Positions 26,445-35,577 of a stretch of DNA of 64,000 bases are shown piece after piece. How positions within the stretch are numbered: position 1 is the stretch's first letter; each line of letters starts with the position of its first letter. Source of the DNA: Streptomyces albiflavescens (lineage in GTDB: Bacteria > Actinomycetota > Actinomycetes > Streptomycetales > Streptomycetaceae); the NCBI RefSeq assembly GCF_014645835.1, contig NZ_BMMM01000002.1:56388-120387 (forward strand), given 5' to 3'. Under the pieces are notes generated by a model. It was not told the origin of the DNA and did no database searches. It saw only the letters and a program-made list of their open reading frames with translations. Both the position numbers and the translations under genes were made by a program.

Positions 26445-27733
26445 GTCTTCGGTAGACCCTTGTCGTACGCCTTCTGCAAGGCGCTCAGATAGGCATCCGG
26501 TTTCTCGCTCCCCGTGATCAGCTTCTGGGTCTCCGAGACGAGGACGTCGTAGAAGCCGGCGACGGGCCAGTCGGGATAGAAGGCCAGTCCGTCCTTGCCG
26601 GACAGGGCGTTGAAATGGGCGATGAGGGACTTGGACTGCGGATCGGTGATCGCGGCGGGGTCGGCGGCCACGGGGACGCCGCCCTTGTTGCCCAGCAGGT
26701 TCTGGATCTTCTTCGACATGGTGATGTCGATGAAGTCGTAGGCGAGTTCCTTGTTCTTGGCGGCCTTGGGGACGACCCAGAGGTTTCCGCCGGAGCCGAG
26801 CGTGAGGTTGCTGCCCGGCCAGAGGAAGGTGTCCCAGGCGAACTTGTTCTCCGTCTGGAAGCGGCCGTACCACCAGCTGCCGCTGAACAGGATCGGGCTC
26901 TTGCCCTGGATGAAGGAGACGCCCGCATCCTCGGCCTTGGTGCCGGTGGACTTCTTGCTGATGTAGCCCTTCTTCACCCAGTCGGCGAAGGTCTCGGCGG
27001 CGTACGTCCAGGCGGCGTCGTGGAAGTCCGTTTTGCCCTTGTAGAGCTCGTACTTGTCGACCCAGGAGCGGTCGGCCTTCGACAGCGCCAGCTGGTAGAG
27101 GTACTGCTGGGCCATGTACTCGGCGCCGGCGTTCGCGAGCGGGGTGATGCCCTTCGCGACGAACTTGTCCATCGCGGCGGTGAGTTCGTCGAGGGTGGTG
27201 GGCTCGGCGACGCCGTACTTCTTGAAGAGGTCCTTGTTGTAGAACACCATCGTGTACTCGGCGTAGTTGGGCACGCCGTACCACTTCCCGGAGCCCATGA
27301 CCCCGTCGGCGTCGTACTGGCTGATCGTCCGTACGCCGCCGCTGATCTCCTTGTCCCAGCCGCGCTTGGTGGCCTCGGCGGTCAGATCGGTGAGCAGGCC
27401 CTGCTTGGAGAGTGCGCCCGCGGTCGCGTTGCCCTTGTTGTACTCCATGATGTCGGGCGCGTCGTTCGAGTTGAGGACCATCGGGGCGGTCTTCTGGATC
27501 TGTTCGAAGCCCTTCTCCTCGAACTTCACCTTCACGCCGGGATGCTTCGCCTCGAACTCCTTGATGGCCTCCTTCCAGGCCACGCCCATCGCGCTGTCGG
27601 GTCCCTCGTAGTGCCACAGCTTCAACGTCTTGCCGTCGGATCCACCGCTGTCAGAGCCGCCGCACGAGGCCAGCAGCAGCGTCCCCGCCAGGGCCACCGC
27701 CGTCGCCACCGCACGCCTTCGTGTCGTCAACAT
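26441..27733 (-). CDS. Oligosaccharide-binding lipoprotein of the alpha-xyloside operon
   Basis: This 430-residue lipoprotein has a short basic start and a hydrophobic helix ending in the lipobox LASC (Cys24), followed by a Gly/Ser tether. The family-1 solute-binding body includes PDIMEYNKGN and NLWVVPKAAKN. GGAGG lies 6 bp before the ATG at 27731-27733. It is the first gene of the six-gene operon. The alpha-xylosidase further down suggests that it captures xyloglucan-type or isoprimeverose-like oligosaccharides; this is inferred from context only. Confidence 0.9.
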   Translation of the reverse strand: MLTTRRRAVATAVALAGTLLLASCGGSDSGGSDGKTLKLWHYEGPDSAMGVAWKEAIKEFEAKHPGVKVKFEEKGFEQIQKTAPMVLNSNDAPDIMEYNKGNATAGALSKQGLLTDLTAEATKRGWDKEISGGVRTISQYDADGVMGSGKWYGVPNYAEYTMVFYNKDLFKKYGVAEPTTLDELTAAMDKFVAKGITPLANAGAEYMAQQYLYQLALSKADRSWVDKYELYKGKTDFHDAAWTYAAETFADWVKKGYISKKSTGTKAEDAGVSFIQGKSPILFSGSWWYGRFQTENKFAWDTFLWPGSNLTLGSGGNLWVVPKAAKNKELAYDFIDITMSKKIQNLLGNKGGVPVAADPAAITDPQSKSLIAHFNALSGKDGLAFYPDWPVAGFYDVLVSETQKLITGSEKPDAYLSALQKAYDKGLPKT

Positions 27734-27786
27734 CCATTGCCTCCAGGGGAGTTGGATGGGTTCCAGGATCGCCACGCAGCGTTCGT

Positions 27787-27798
27787 CGAATCGTTTCG
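27787..27798. promoter_or_regulatory. LacI-type operator 1
   Basis: CGAATCGTTTCG is a palindrome with four-base arms CGAA/TTCG and a central CG. It shares the arms and central CG with operator 2 and lies about 54 bp upstream of the binding-protein start. Confidence 0.55.
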
Positions 27799-27807
27799 AT
27801 GCGTGAC

Positions 27808-27823
27808 GTCGAAGCGCTTCGAC
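27808..27823. promoter_or_regulatory. LacI-type operator 2 (perfect 16-bp palindrome)
   Basis: GTCGAAGCGCTTCGAC is perfectly palindromic with the central CG typical of LacI-family sites. Its centre is 23 bp from that of operator 1, about two helical turns, so two dimers could bind the same DNA face. It lies about 75 bp upstream of the operon's first gene. Confidence 0.7.
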
Positions 27824-27918
27824 GGGGGAAGGTATGTGGGGGCCGTGGACGCGTCAATGGGGTGCGCGGGAATTGGGGCGGGGGTTCGGCGGGTCGGACA
27901 GCGGGGGTCGGGCTCCGT

Positions 27919-28045
27919 TCGCCCCTCAAGGGGCGCGGGGAACTGCGCGACAAGCCCCCACTCACCCGCAGCCGAGAGGCAACCCAAGGGGTCCGGGGCG
28001 GAGCCCCGGGTACGGGACGGGTAGGGGCGGAGGGGGCGAAAACAA
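27919..28045. repeat. Structured intergenic repeat, copy B
   Basis: This is the partner of the unit at 3878-4010, in the same orientation and with the same order of parts: hairpin CCCC-TCAA-GGGG, the shared core, a second hairpin at about 27992-28009 with different but still pairing bases, and the tail ending in GGGGGCGAAAA. Like copy A it sits just 3' of a minus-strand gene (here the MFS exporter) and upstream of a sugar-binding lipoprotein gene. It fills most of the 27734-28124 gap along with the two operators. Confidence 0.7.
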
Positions 28046-28124
28046 ACCGGGGTCGGCACCGATCAGGGCCCAGGCCAGGGCGTGTGCCCAGCGGGTTGCC
28101 CGCGCCGCGCATGGGCGTCTGCGC

Positions 28125-29393
28125 TCAGCCTCGTGCCGGACGCCGCGCGGCGTGGCGTACCGCATGACGTGCGGCGCTCACCGTCGCGATCGCGAGGGCG
28201 AGCGCCGCCGCCGTGACCGGAACCCCGTACCCCGCCGCAGTCGACACGTGCTCCACCACCCACCCGCCGACCGCCGAACCGCAGGCGATCCCGCCGAGGA
28301 GGCCGGTCACCGCGAGGGTCATGCCCTCGTTCAAGCGGCCCTCGGGGGTGCGGCGCTGGACCAGGGTCATGCCGGTGACCATCGTCGGGGCGGTGGCCGT
28401 CCCGGCGATGAGCAGGGCGCCCGCGAGGACCAGGAGGGAGCCCGTCAGGGAGGCCGCGAGCAGCGGCAGGGTCATCATCACCGTCATCGCGGCGACGCAC
28501 AGCGGGTAGCGCCGTTCGGCCGGACCGGCCGGCTTCGATGCGCCGTACAGCAGCCCGGCCACGCACGAGCCCGCCGCCTGCAGTGCGAGGACCGCGCCCG
28601 CGGCCGACTTGTGGCCCTGCGCGTCGGCGAACGCGATCGTGACGACCTCCATCGACCCGAAGACCGCGCCGGTGGCGAGGAATCCGAGGAGGAGGGCGGG
28701 CATTCCGGCGGCCCGGACGGGGGACCCGACGGCTTTCGTACGCCGCTGGGGCGGCGGCTGCGTCGATCGCTGGGCGGCGAAGATCAGGACGCCGGTCATC
28801 AGCAGGACGCCCCCGACCAGCGTGCCCGCCTCCGGGAAGAACGTCCCGCACAGGAAGGCCGCGCACACCGGGCCCAGCATGAAACACAGCTCGTCCGCGG
28901 CCTGTTCGAAGGAGTTCGCGGTGTGCAGCGCGGCCGGGTCGCCCTTGAAGAGGTGCGCCCAGCGGGCGCGTGACATGCCACCCGTGTTGGGCGTCGTGGC
29001 CGTGGCGGCGTACGCGACGAAGAGGGTCCAGTCCGGCGCCCCGTAGTGCACGCACAGCACCAGCGCGATGCCGCCCAGCAGGGCGAACGCCGTGGCGGGC
29101 ACGGCGATACGGGCCTGACCGTGCCGGTCGACCAGACGCGCGGTCCAGGGGGCGACCACCGCCGTCGCCGCCAGTCCGGTCGCCGTGACGGCGCCGGCGA
29201 GCGCGTACGAGCCCCGCGAACCCGCGATCATGATGACCGCGCTCACGCTGAACATGCCCATGGGGAGCCGCGCGATGAGATTCCCGAGGGTGAAGGCGCG
29301 GGCGCCGGGGGTGGCGAAGAGGCGGTGGTACGGGGACCGGGGTGTCCGGTGGTGCCGAGCCGCCCGCCGGCGCGGCTGAAAGTCGACGGCCAC
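28125..29393 (-). CDS. Major facilitator superfamily exporter
   Basis: This is a 422-residue MFS protein with about 12 membrane helices and a basic cytoplasmic loop in the middle (QRSTQPPPQRRTK). The intracellular motif between helices 2 and 3 reads ARLVDRHGQARI. I chose the GTG at 29391-29393 because AGGAG lies 8 bp upstream; an in-frame ATG at 29456 would add 21 residues but has no ribosome-binding site. Family members without a closer match are usually drug or metabolite exporters. It is divergent from a LysR regulator that probably controls it. The substrate is unknown. Confidence 0.85.
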   Translation of the reverse strand: MAVDFQPRRRAARHHRTPRSPYHRLFATPGARAFTLGNLIARLPMGMFSVSAVIMIAGSRGSYALAGAVTATGLAATAVVAPWTARLVDRHGQARIAVPATAFALLGGIALVLCVHYGAPDWTLFVAYAATATTPNTGGMSRARWAHLFKGDPAALHTANSFEQAADELCFMLGPVCAAFLCGTFFPEAGTLVGGVLLMTGVLIFAAQRSTQPPPQRRTKAVGSPVRAAGMPALLLGFLATGAVFGSMEVVTIAFADAQGHKSAAGAVLALQAAGSCVAGLLYGASKPAGPAERRYPLCVAAMTVMMTLPLLAASLTGSLLVLAGALLIAGTATAPTMVTGMTLVQRRTPEGRLNEGMTLAVTGLLGGIACGSAVGGWVVEHVSTAAGYGVPVTAAALALAIATVSAARHAVRHAARRPARG

Positions 29394-29494
29394 CAGAGTG
29401 TCTCCTGTGACGGTGTAGAGGGGCGGGGGCGTCTGTTCGGTGGTCCGGTGCGGCATGGATCAACCGTCGCCCGGGACGGCGTGAGCGGTCCAAC

Positions 29495-29532
29495 ACTTAC
29501 TCCGTCGCGATTGACGCACCTGCGTTGTAAGT
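29495..29532. promoter_or_regulatory. Candidate LysR site in the MFS/LysR divergent region
   Basis: Inverted arms ACTTAC (29495-29500) and GTAAGT (29527-29532) flank a 26-bp spacer directly before the LysR start. Divergent LysR pairs usually bind such a shared region. The arms are short and the call rests mainly on position. Confidence 0.3.
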
Positions 29533-29539
29533 TCGCCGG

Positions 29540-30562
29540 ATGCCCGCGGACTTCGTACGCCCAGAGTCGACAGAGGGCGCGAGCCCGGGTGCGACTCACC
29601 TCGACCCCCGCCTCCTGTGCGCCTTCCTCGCCGTCGCCGAGGAACTGCACTTCACGCGTGCCGCCGCCCGGCTGTACGTCGCTCAGCAGGCGCTGAGCCG
29701 TGACATCCGGCGGCTGGAGCGCGAGCTCGGGGCGGAGCTGTTCGTGCGGACCACCCGGCAGGTGACGCTGACGGCGGACGGCGAGCGGCTGCTGCCGTAC
29801 GCGCGGCGCGTGCTGGAGGCGCAGGACGCGCTGCTGGCCGTGTTCGCGCGCGGCCCGCGTGAAGCGCGGCCCCTGCTCGTCGACGTCAATTCCCCGGGGC
29901 TCATCTCCAGCCGGATCCTCGACCGGGCCCGCGAACTCGCCCCCGGCAGTGAGCTGATGGCCCGCTTCGAGAGCGGGCTGACGGGAGCGGCGGGGGAGCT
30001 GCTCGCCGGTCGGCTGGACGCGTCGTTCGGTCGGTTCGCCGGGCTCGACCCGGTGGTGCGGGCCCGGCTGGAGCAGCAGCCCGTACGGTACGAGCCGATG
30101 GCCGTTGTACTGCCCGAGGAGCATCACCTCGCCGCCCTGGACGAGGTACCGCTGGACGCGCTCGCGGGGGAGACCGTGTACGCGGGTGCGGGAAACCCCC
30201 GGACGCTGGAGTGGACCGATCTGGCGCGTCACCTGTTCGAGGGACGCGGCATCGAACTCGCGCCGCCCGCGCCGGTGGCCATCGGTGCCGAGGAGTTCCA
30301 GCGGATCATGGCCAAGAAACGGAACCCCGTCCTCGCCGTAGTGGATTTTCCGGCCATGCCCGAAACGGTACGGAGACCCCTCGTCGACCCCGTTCCCCTG
30401 TCACCCGTGTCACTGGTGTGGCGGAAGGGGCTGGTGCATCCGGGATTCGACGCGCTTCGACGAGCGGCCATCGAGCTCACGGACGAGGAGGGCTGGCTTC
30501 AGTGCCCCAAGGAGGGATGGATTCCGGCCACCGATGCACTCGTCATGATGAGTCACAGATGA
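29540..30562 (+). CDS. LysR-family transcriptional regulator
   Basis: This 340-residue protein has an N-terminal winged helix-turn-helix (about residues 20-80, ending in LFVRTTRQVTLTADGERLL) after a 20-residue tail. The LysR substrate-binding domain follows (about 110-310). The gene is divergent from the MFS exporter, and the usual LysR arrangement predicts autorepression plus inducer-dependent activation of that gene. The ATG at 29540 is used. The inducer is unknown. Confidence 0.88.
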   Translation: MPADFVRPESTEGASPGATHLDPRLLCAFLAVAEELHFTRAAARLYVAQQALSRDIRRLERELGAELFVRTTRQVTLTADGERLLPYARRVLEAQDALLAVFARGPREARPLLVDVNSPGLISSRILDRARELAPGSELMARFESGLTGAAGELLAGRLDASFGRFAGLDPVVRARLEQQPVRYEPMAVVLPEEHHLAALDEVPLDALAGETVYAGAGNPRTLEWTDLARHLFEGRGIELAPPAPVAIGAEEFQRIMAKKRNPVLAVVDFPAMPETVRRPLVDPVPLSPVSLVWRKGLVHPGFDALRRAAIELTDEEGWLQCPKEGWIPATDALVMMSHR

Positions 30563-30569
30563 GACGCGA

Positions 30570-30592
30570 GCGCACAGGTCCTCCATGTGCGC
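30570..30592 (+). terminator. Hairpin after the LysR gene
   Basis: Perfect 7-bp arms GCGCACA and TGTGCGC flank a 9-base loop, beginning 7 bp after the LysR stop. There is no U-tract, so termination is only likely. Confidence 0.4.
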
Positions 30593-30714
30593 TACATTCT
30601 CCGTCCGGGCGCAGTGTGATAAGGGGGGCGCTCGGATCGGGTGGGGGCCCGGTCCGGACGACAAATGAGTAGTGCCCGGAGTCGTCGCGCACCCGAGAAC
30701 TGTCCCGTGGGGGG

Positions 30715-31878
30715 ATGTGCGTGCGCGTGGAAAATTGGCGGAAAGACGCCCAACCGGCTCGACGAGATGTCGATCAGCCGCAGGGGCGCCGAACCGATCC
30801 GTCACCTGGGCAAGGAGCCGACGCATCAGGCGTTCGGCGAGGAGCCCAAGACTCTGTCGTCTGGCCGGAAGCCGGGGGTAGAACGGCGTCCTGGCCACGG
30901 GCCGGGCAGAGCCCCGAGCTTCCTCGGGAGCCGCAGCCGGAGCCGGAGACCGAGGTGCTCTCGAACCCGGTTTCGGGCGCGGGCAACGATGCCGGCGCGG
31001 GCCCTGGTGCCGACGCGGATCGCGTTTCCGGCGTGGACCCCTTCCACGGGACAGCCCTTGCCGCGGACCAGGAGCGCGGGCACCGTGGCCACTTTGGCGA
31101 ACACCCCTCCTGGGAGGACCCCGAGGCCCCCGGTCACACCCACGATCCCCATGAGGTGACGGTCCAGCTCGACGGTGTCGGACGCCAGTTGGAGGACTGG
31201 CTGGTCCAGCAGGCCAAGGACGCCCCGGGCGCCCAGGACGGCTCGGACGGCCCGGTCTTCGTCGACGCGTCGGGCCGCCGCAGCCGCAGATTCCGCCGCC
31301 TCGGCATCCTCGTCGGCATCGCCTGCGCGGTCTACGCCGTCGTCATCGTCGCCACGCTCGTGTCGGGCAACTCCAACGCGCCCTGGCTCCCGGTGCCGGG
31401 CCAGCAGGACGACCCGCCGGCCGGCCAGGTCGACACCTCACCGCTGCCCGCCGAGTCGGTGAGTCCGTCCGGCACGGGCAGTGCCTCGCCGGGCGCGAGC
31501 GCGACGGCCAGTGACGGCACGACGCCGTCGCCGGGCGCGAGCCCGACGCCGGACGCCTCGGGCACTGCCGCCGACCCGGGCACCTCCAGCGACCCCAAGC
31601 CCTCGTCGTCGGCGACGACGAAGCCGAACCCGGGCACGAGCACCACCAAGGACCCGGACCCCGGGGCGACCGACCCGGTGGTCGACCCCCCGACGCCCAC
31701 AGCCACGGACACCGGCACGGCCACGGCCGATCCCACGGAGAGCGCGGTCATCGACGGGTCCGGTTCCGGAACGGTCGCGGACGGCGCCGCCTCGCCCCTC
31801 GAACAGAGCCACTTGGAGCACGAGCAGAGCGGCACCGGCTCCTCGTACTCCTCCTCGTACCCGGAGAACGTTCTCTGA
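30715..31878 (+). CDS. Single-pass membrane protein with long Pro/Ser/Thr-rich outer region, MatA-like position
   Basis: This 387-residue protein has an Arg/Gln-rich, apparently disordered cytoplasmic half (1-190), one membrane helix at about 196-217, and an outer tail of about 170 residues dominated by Pro, Ser, Thr, Gly and Asp. No enzymatic domain is visible. Its stop overlaps the start of the deacetylase/glycosyltransferase gene (TGATG), so the two are coupled. I recall S. coelicolor matA-matB as genes making a poly-N-acetylglucosamine that aggregates hyphae; this gene holds the matA position. The ATG at 30715 is preceded only by a G-run, and the first ~30 residues are uncertain. Confidence 0.65.
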   Translation: MCVRVENWRKDAQPARRDVDQPQGRRTDPSPGQGADASGVRRGAQDSVVWPEAGGRTASWPRAGQSPELPREPQPEPETEVLSNPVSGAGNDAGAGPGADADRVSGVDPFHGTALAADQERGHRGHFGEHPSWEDPEAPGHTHDPHEVTVQLDGVGRQLEDWLVQQAKDAPGAQDGSDGPVFVDASGRRSRRFRRLGILVGIACAVYAVVIVATLVSGNSNAPWLPVPGQQDDPPAGQVDTSPLPAESVSPSGTGSASPGASATASDGTTPSPGASPTPDASGTAADPGTSSDPKPSSSATTKPNPGTSTTKDPDPGATDPVVDPPTPTATDTGTATADPTESAVIDGSGSGTVADGAASPLEQSHLEHEQSGTGSSYSSSYPENVL

Positions 31879-34088
31879 TGGCATCCCGCACCAGCCGTCA
31901 CGGTCCCGCACCCAGTACGCGGCGGCCCGAGCCCAACGCCCGCCGCCGACGCGTGCCCATGCGCTTTCTGCTGCCCTCGCTCATCCTCGTGGCCCTGATG
32001 GCGATGCTGATGCTGCGCGGTTACGTGCACAGCGAGATCCTCGCCGACCACCGCATCCAGCCCGAGGCGTCCACCGACGAGGTACCGGAGAAGATCCTCA
32101 AGGGCGGCCCGGTCATCGACACCCGCAGCGGCCGTACGACCAGCATGAACGTGCCGGACCACCGCCTCGTCCTCACCTTCGACGACGGCCCGGACCCCAC
32201 GTGGACGCCGAAGATCCTCGACGTCCTCAAGGCGCACCACGCGCACGCCGTCTTCTTCGTCACCGGCACCATGGCCTCGCGCTATCCGGAACTGGTGCAC
32301 CGCATGGTCGAAGAGGGCCACGAGGTGGGCCTGCACACCTTCAACCACCCGGACCTCTCCTACCAGTCCACGAAGCGCATCGACTGGGAGCTGTCCCAGA
32401 ACCAGCTGGCCCTGGCGGGCGCGGCCGGCATCCGTACGTCCCTCTTCCGGCCCCCGTACTCCTCCTTCGCCGACGCCATGGACGACAAGTCCTGGCCGGT
32501 GACGCAGTACATCGGGACGCGCGGCTACATCACCGTCGTCAACAACACCGACAGCGAGGACTGGCAGAAGCCCGGCGTCGACGAGATCATCCGCCGCGCC
32601 ACCCCGCACGGCGGCAAGGGCGCCATCGTCCTGATGCACGACTCCGGCGGCGACCGCCACCAGACGGTGCAGGCGCTCGACAAGTTCCTGCCCGACCTGC
32701 AGGGCCAGGGCTACGAGTTCCAGAACCTCACCGAGGCGCTCCACGCCCCCAGCGCGCACACCGAGGTCGCCGGCCTCGACCTGTGGAAGGGCAAGGCCTG
32801 GATCCACCTGGTCCAGGCCTCCGAGAAGATCACCGACGGCCTCGTCGTCGGCATCGCCATCATCGGCGTCCTGGTCTTCACCCGCTTCGGCCTGATGCTG
32901 CTGCTCTCCGCCGCACATGCTCGCCGGGTGCGGCGCCAGGACTTCCGCTGGGGCCCGGCCCCGATCACGGAACCGGTGTCGGTGCTGGTCCCCGCGTACA
33001 ACGAAGCGAAGTGCATCGAGAACACCGTCCGTTCGTTGATGGCGAGCGAACACCCCGTCGAGGTCATCGTCATCGACGACGGTTCGAGCGACGGCACGGC
33101 CCGCATCGTCGAGAGCCTGCGCCTGCCGAACGTACGCGTCGTACGCCAGCACAACGCGGGCAAGCCCGCGGCCCTCAACAGGGGTCTGGCGAACGCCCGT
33201 TACGACATCGTCGTGATGATGGACGGCGACACCGTCTTCGAACCGGCGACGGTCCGCGAACTGGTCCAGCCCTTCGCCGATCCGACGGTCGGCGCGGTCG
33301 CCGGCAACGCGAAGGTCGGCAACCGCGACTCCCTCATCGGCGCCTGGCAGCACATCGAGTACGTGATGGGCTTCAATCTGGACCGCCGGATGTACGACAT
33401 CCTGCGCTGTATGCCGACCATCCCGGGCGCGGTCGGAGCCTTCCGTCGCTCGGCCCTGGAACGCGTCGGCGGCATGAGCGACGACACGCTCGCCGAGGAC
33501 ACCGACATTACGATGGCCCTGCACCGCGACGGCTGGCGCGTGGTGTACGCGGAGAAGGCCCGGGCCTGGACCGAGGCCCCGGAGTCCGTCCAGCAGCTCT
33601 GGTCCCAGCGCTACCGCTGGTCGTACGGCACGATGCAGGCGATCTGGAAGCACCGCAGGGCACTGATCGAACGGGGTCCGTCGGGCCGCTTCGGCAGGGT
33701 GGGCCTCCCGTTGGTGTCGCTGTTCATGGTCCTGGCCCCGCTGCTGGCGCCCCTGATCGACGTATTCCTTCTGTACGGCGTCGTCTTCGGCCCGACGCAG
33801 AAGACGATCGTGGCGTGGCTGGGCGTACTCGCGATCCAGGCGGCGTGTGCGGCGTACGCGTTCCGCCTGGACAGAGAACGCATGACGCACCTGATTTCCC
33901 TCCCCCTCCAGCAAATCCTCTACAGGCAGTTGATGTACGTGGTCCTTCTCCAGTCATGGATCACTGCCCTCACCGGAGGCCGTCTGCGCTGGCAGAAGCT
34001 GCGGCGCACGGGCGTGGTGGAGGCACCGGGATCGATCCCGCGGCAGCGGGCGGCACGCAGCGGGAACGATCGGAGGCCGGTGGGATGA
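31878..34088 (+). CDS. matB: Bifunctional polysaccharide deacetylase / family 2 glycosyltransferase (MatB-like)
   Basis: This 736-residue membrane enzyme has one helix near residues 29-47. An outer NodB-type deacetylase domain (about 95-290) carries TFDDGPD with Asp102/Asp103 and a metal-binding H-T-F-N-H near 153-157. A membrane segment near 313-335 leads to a cytoplasmic GT2 domain with Asp400/Asp401 (DDGSSDG), DGDT, EDTD near 540 and QRYRW at about 577-581. C-terminal helices complete the protein. This combines PgaC-like synthase and PgaB-like deacetylase activities in one chain, predicting synthesis and partial de-N-acetylation of poly-beta-1,6-GlcNAc. It is coupled to the genes on both sides and matches my recollection of Streptomyces MatB. 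Confidence 0.88.
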   Translation: MASRTSRHGPAPSTRRPEPNARRRRVPMRFLLPSLILVALMAMLMLRGYVHSEILADHRIQPEASTDEVPEKILKGGPVIDTRSGRTTSMNVPDHRLVLTFDDGPDPTWTPKILDVLKAHHAHAVFFVTGTMASRYPELVHRMVEEGHEVGLHTFNHPDLSYQSTKRIDWELSQNQLALAGAAGIRTSLFRPPYSSFADAMDDKSWPVTQYIGTRGYITVVNNTDSEDWQKPGVDEIIRRATPHGGKGAIVLMHDSGGDRHQTVQALDKFLPDLQGQGYEFQNLTEALHAPSAHTEVAGLDLWKGKAWIHLVQASEKITDGLVVGIAIIGVLVFTRFGLMLLLSAAHARRVRRQDFRWGPAPITEPVSVLVPAYNEAKCIENTVRSLMASEHPVEVIVIDDGSSDGTARIVESLRLPNVRVVRQHNAGKPAALNRGLANARYDIVVMMDGDTVFEPATVRELVQPFADPTVGAVAGNAKVGNRDSLIGAWQHIEYVMGFNLDRRMYDILRCMPTIPGAVGAFRRSALERVGGMSDDTLAEDTDITMALHRDGWRVVYAEKARAWTEAPESVQQLWSQRYRWSYGTMQAIWKHRRALIERGPSGRFGRVGLPLVSLFMVLAPLLAPLIDVFLLYGVVFGPTQKTIVAWLGVLAIQAACAAYAFRLDRERMTHLISLPLQQILYRQLMYVVLLQSWITALTGGRLRWQKLRRTGVVEAPGSIPRQRAARSGNDRRPVG

Positions 34089-35374
34089 CGACGCACGAGT
34101 ACACGGCTGGTGCTGGTGCCGGTGCGGGTGCTGGTGCTGCTACTGGTGCTGCTACTGGTGCGACACCGCCGCTGGGCGCGCCGCGGGTCGCTGCCCCACC
34201 CGCTGCCGGGCGGAAGCCGGGCGGCCGGGACCGCTACCTGGACCTTCTCCGCTCGATAGCCCTGGTCCGAGTGGTGGTCTACCACCTCTTTGGCTGGGCG
34301 TGGCTGACGGTCATCTTCCCCTCCATGGGCGTGATGTTCGCGCTGGCGGGTTCGCTGATGGCACGCTCGCTGAGCCGCCCGGCGCTGAGCGTGATCCGCG
34401 GCCGAGTACGCCGACTGCTGCCGCCCCTCTGGGCGTTCAGCGCGGTGGCGCTCACCCTGATGTTCGCCGGCGGCTGGAGTGTGACGAAGGACCCGGACCA
34501 CGGCGGTACATGGGGCCTGGTCGAGATGATCAACTACGTCATCCCCTTCGGAGCCCCGCCCTTCCCCTGGCACATCGGGGACAAGGCGGGCCTCCTGGAG
34601 GACACGTGGGCGGTCCAGGCGGTGGGCCCGCTGTGGTACCTGCGGGCGTACCTGTGGTTCGTGGTGGCGTCACCGCTTCTGCTGTGGGCGTTCCGCCGGG
34701 TTCCGTGGGCGACGCTGTTCTTCCCGCTCGCGTTGACCGCGATCGTCGGCACGGGCCTCGTGAACATCCCCGGGGAGACGGGCAACGCCATCTCCGACTT
34801 CGCGGTCTTCGGCGGCTGCTGGGTCCTGGGCTTCGCCCACCACGAAGGCATACTGGTGAAGGTCCCCCGCTACGTCGCGATCTCCTGCTCAACCCTGCTC
34901 ATGGCCTTCGGCCTGTGGTGGGCGTCGGGCCACCTGGGCCCCGACGGCTGGGACCTGAACGACATCCCGCTGGCCCAGGCGACGTGGTCCTTCGGCTTCG
35001 TCGTGATCCTGCTCCAATACTCCCCGTCGTGGCAGGAGTTGCCGGGCCGCTTGGCCAAGTGGGACAAACTCGTCACCCTGTCCAACAACCGCGCCGTCAC
35101 GATCTACCTCTGGCACAACATGCTCATCATGGCCACGGTCCCGATCATCGACCAGGCGTACAACTTGCCGTTCATGCAGAGCGACCGCGCGGTGGGGGCC
35201 CTCGACACGACGTACATGCTGTGGATGTTCGTGTTGGTGTGGCCGCTGATCGGATTGACGATCGTCGCGTTCGGGTGGATCGAGGACATCGCGGCGAAGC
35301 GGAGTCCTCGGCTGTGGCCGAACGGAGCGAAGGGGCGCGGCCGCGCGGCGCGAGCCGGTTCCCACCGGGGCTGA
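34085..35374 (+). CDS. Acyltransferase-3 family membrane protein of the exopolysaccharide operon
   Basis: This 429-residue protein has a disordered N-terminus made of Gly/Ala/Thr units (DNA tandem GGTGCT/GCTACT repeats at about 34109-34167). About ten membrane helices of the acyltransferase-3/OafA fold follow. The conserved N-terminal RYLDLLRSIALVRVVVYH holds the likely catalytic histidine. Such enzymes move acyl groups onto surface sugars, so it may O-acylate (acetylate or succinylate) the polymer made by the upstream synthase. Its ATG overlaps that gene's stop as ATGA. Whether it is needed for the polymer cannot be judged from sequence. Confidence 0.82.
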   Translation: MTTHEYTAGAGAGAGAGAATGAATGATPPLGAPRVAAPPAAGRKPGGRDRYLDLLRSIALVRVVVYHLFGWAWLTVIFPSMGVMFALAGSLMARSLSRPALSVIRGRVRRLLPPLWAFSAVALTLMFAGGWSVTKDPDHGGTWGLVEMINYVIPFGAPPFPWHIGDKAGLLEDTWAVQAVGPLWYLRAYLWFVVASPLLLWAFRRVPWATLFFPLALTAIVGTGLVNIPGETGNAISDFAVFGGCWVLGFAHHEGILVKVPRYVAISCSTLLMAFGLWWASGHLGPDGWDLNDIPLAQATWSFGFVVILLQYSPSWQELPGRLAKWDKLVTLSNNRAVTIYLWHNMLIMATVPIIDQAYNLPFMQSDRAVGALDTTYMLWMFVLVWPLIGLTIVAFGWIEDIAAKRSPRLWPNGAKGRGRAARAGSHRG

Positions 35375-35577
35375 CGGCTTTGCACCGGCCAACGCCGGTC
35401 AGGATTCCGGCGTTTCACGTCACTCAATCGAGGGTTCAGAGCGCTGTTTTAGCCGGCTTCTGTGGTCATATGCCTGATTTATCACGGCGGTTGACGTAAT
35501 TCGCTCTGGTGTCGCCACACACGTCACCGATACCGTATCGGGGCCCTCCCGAACCCCACGTCGCACAGGAGCCTGCC

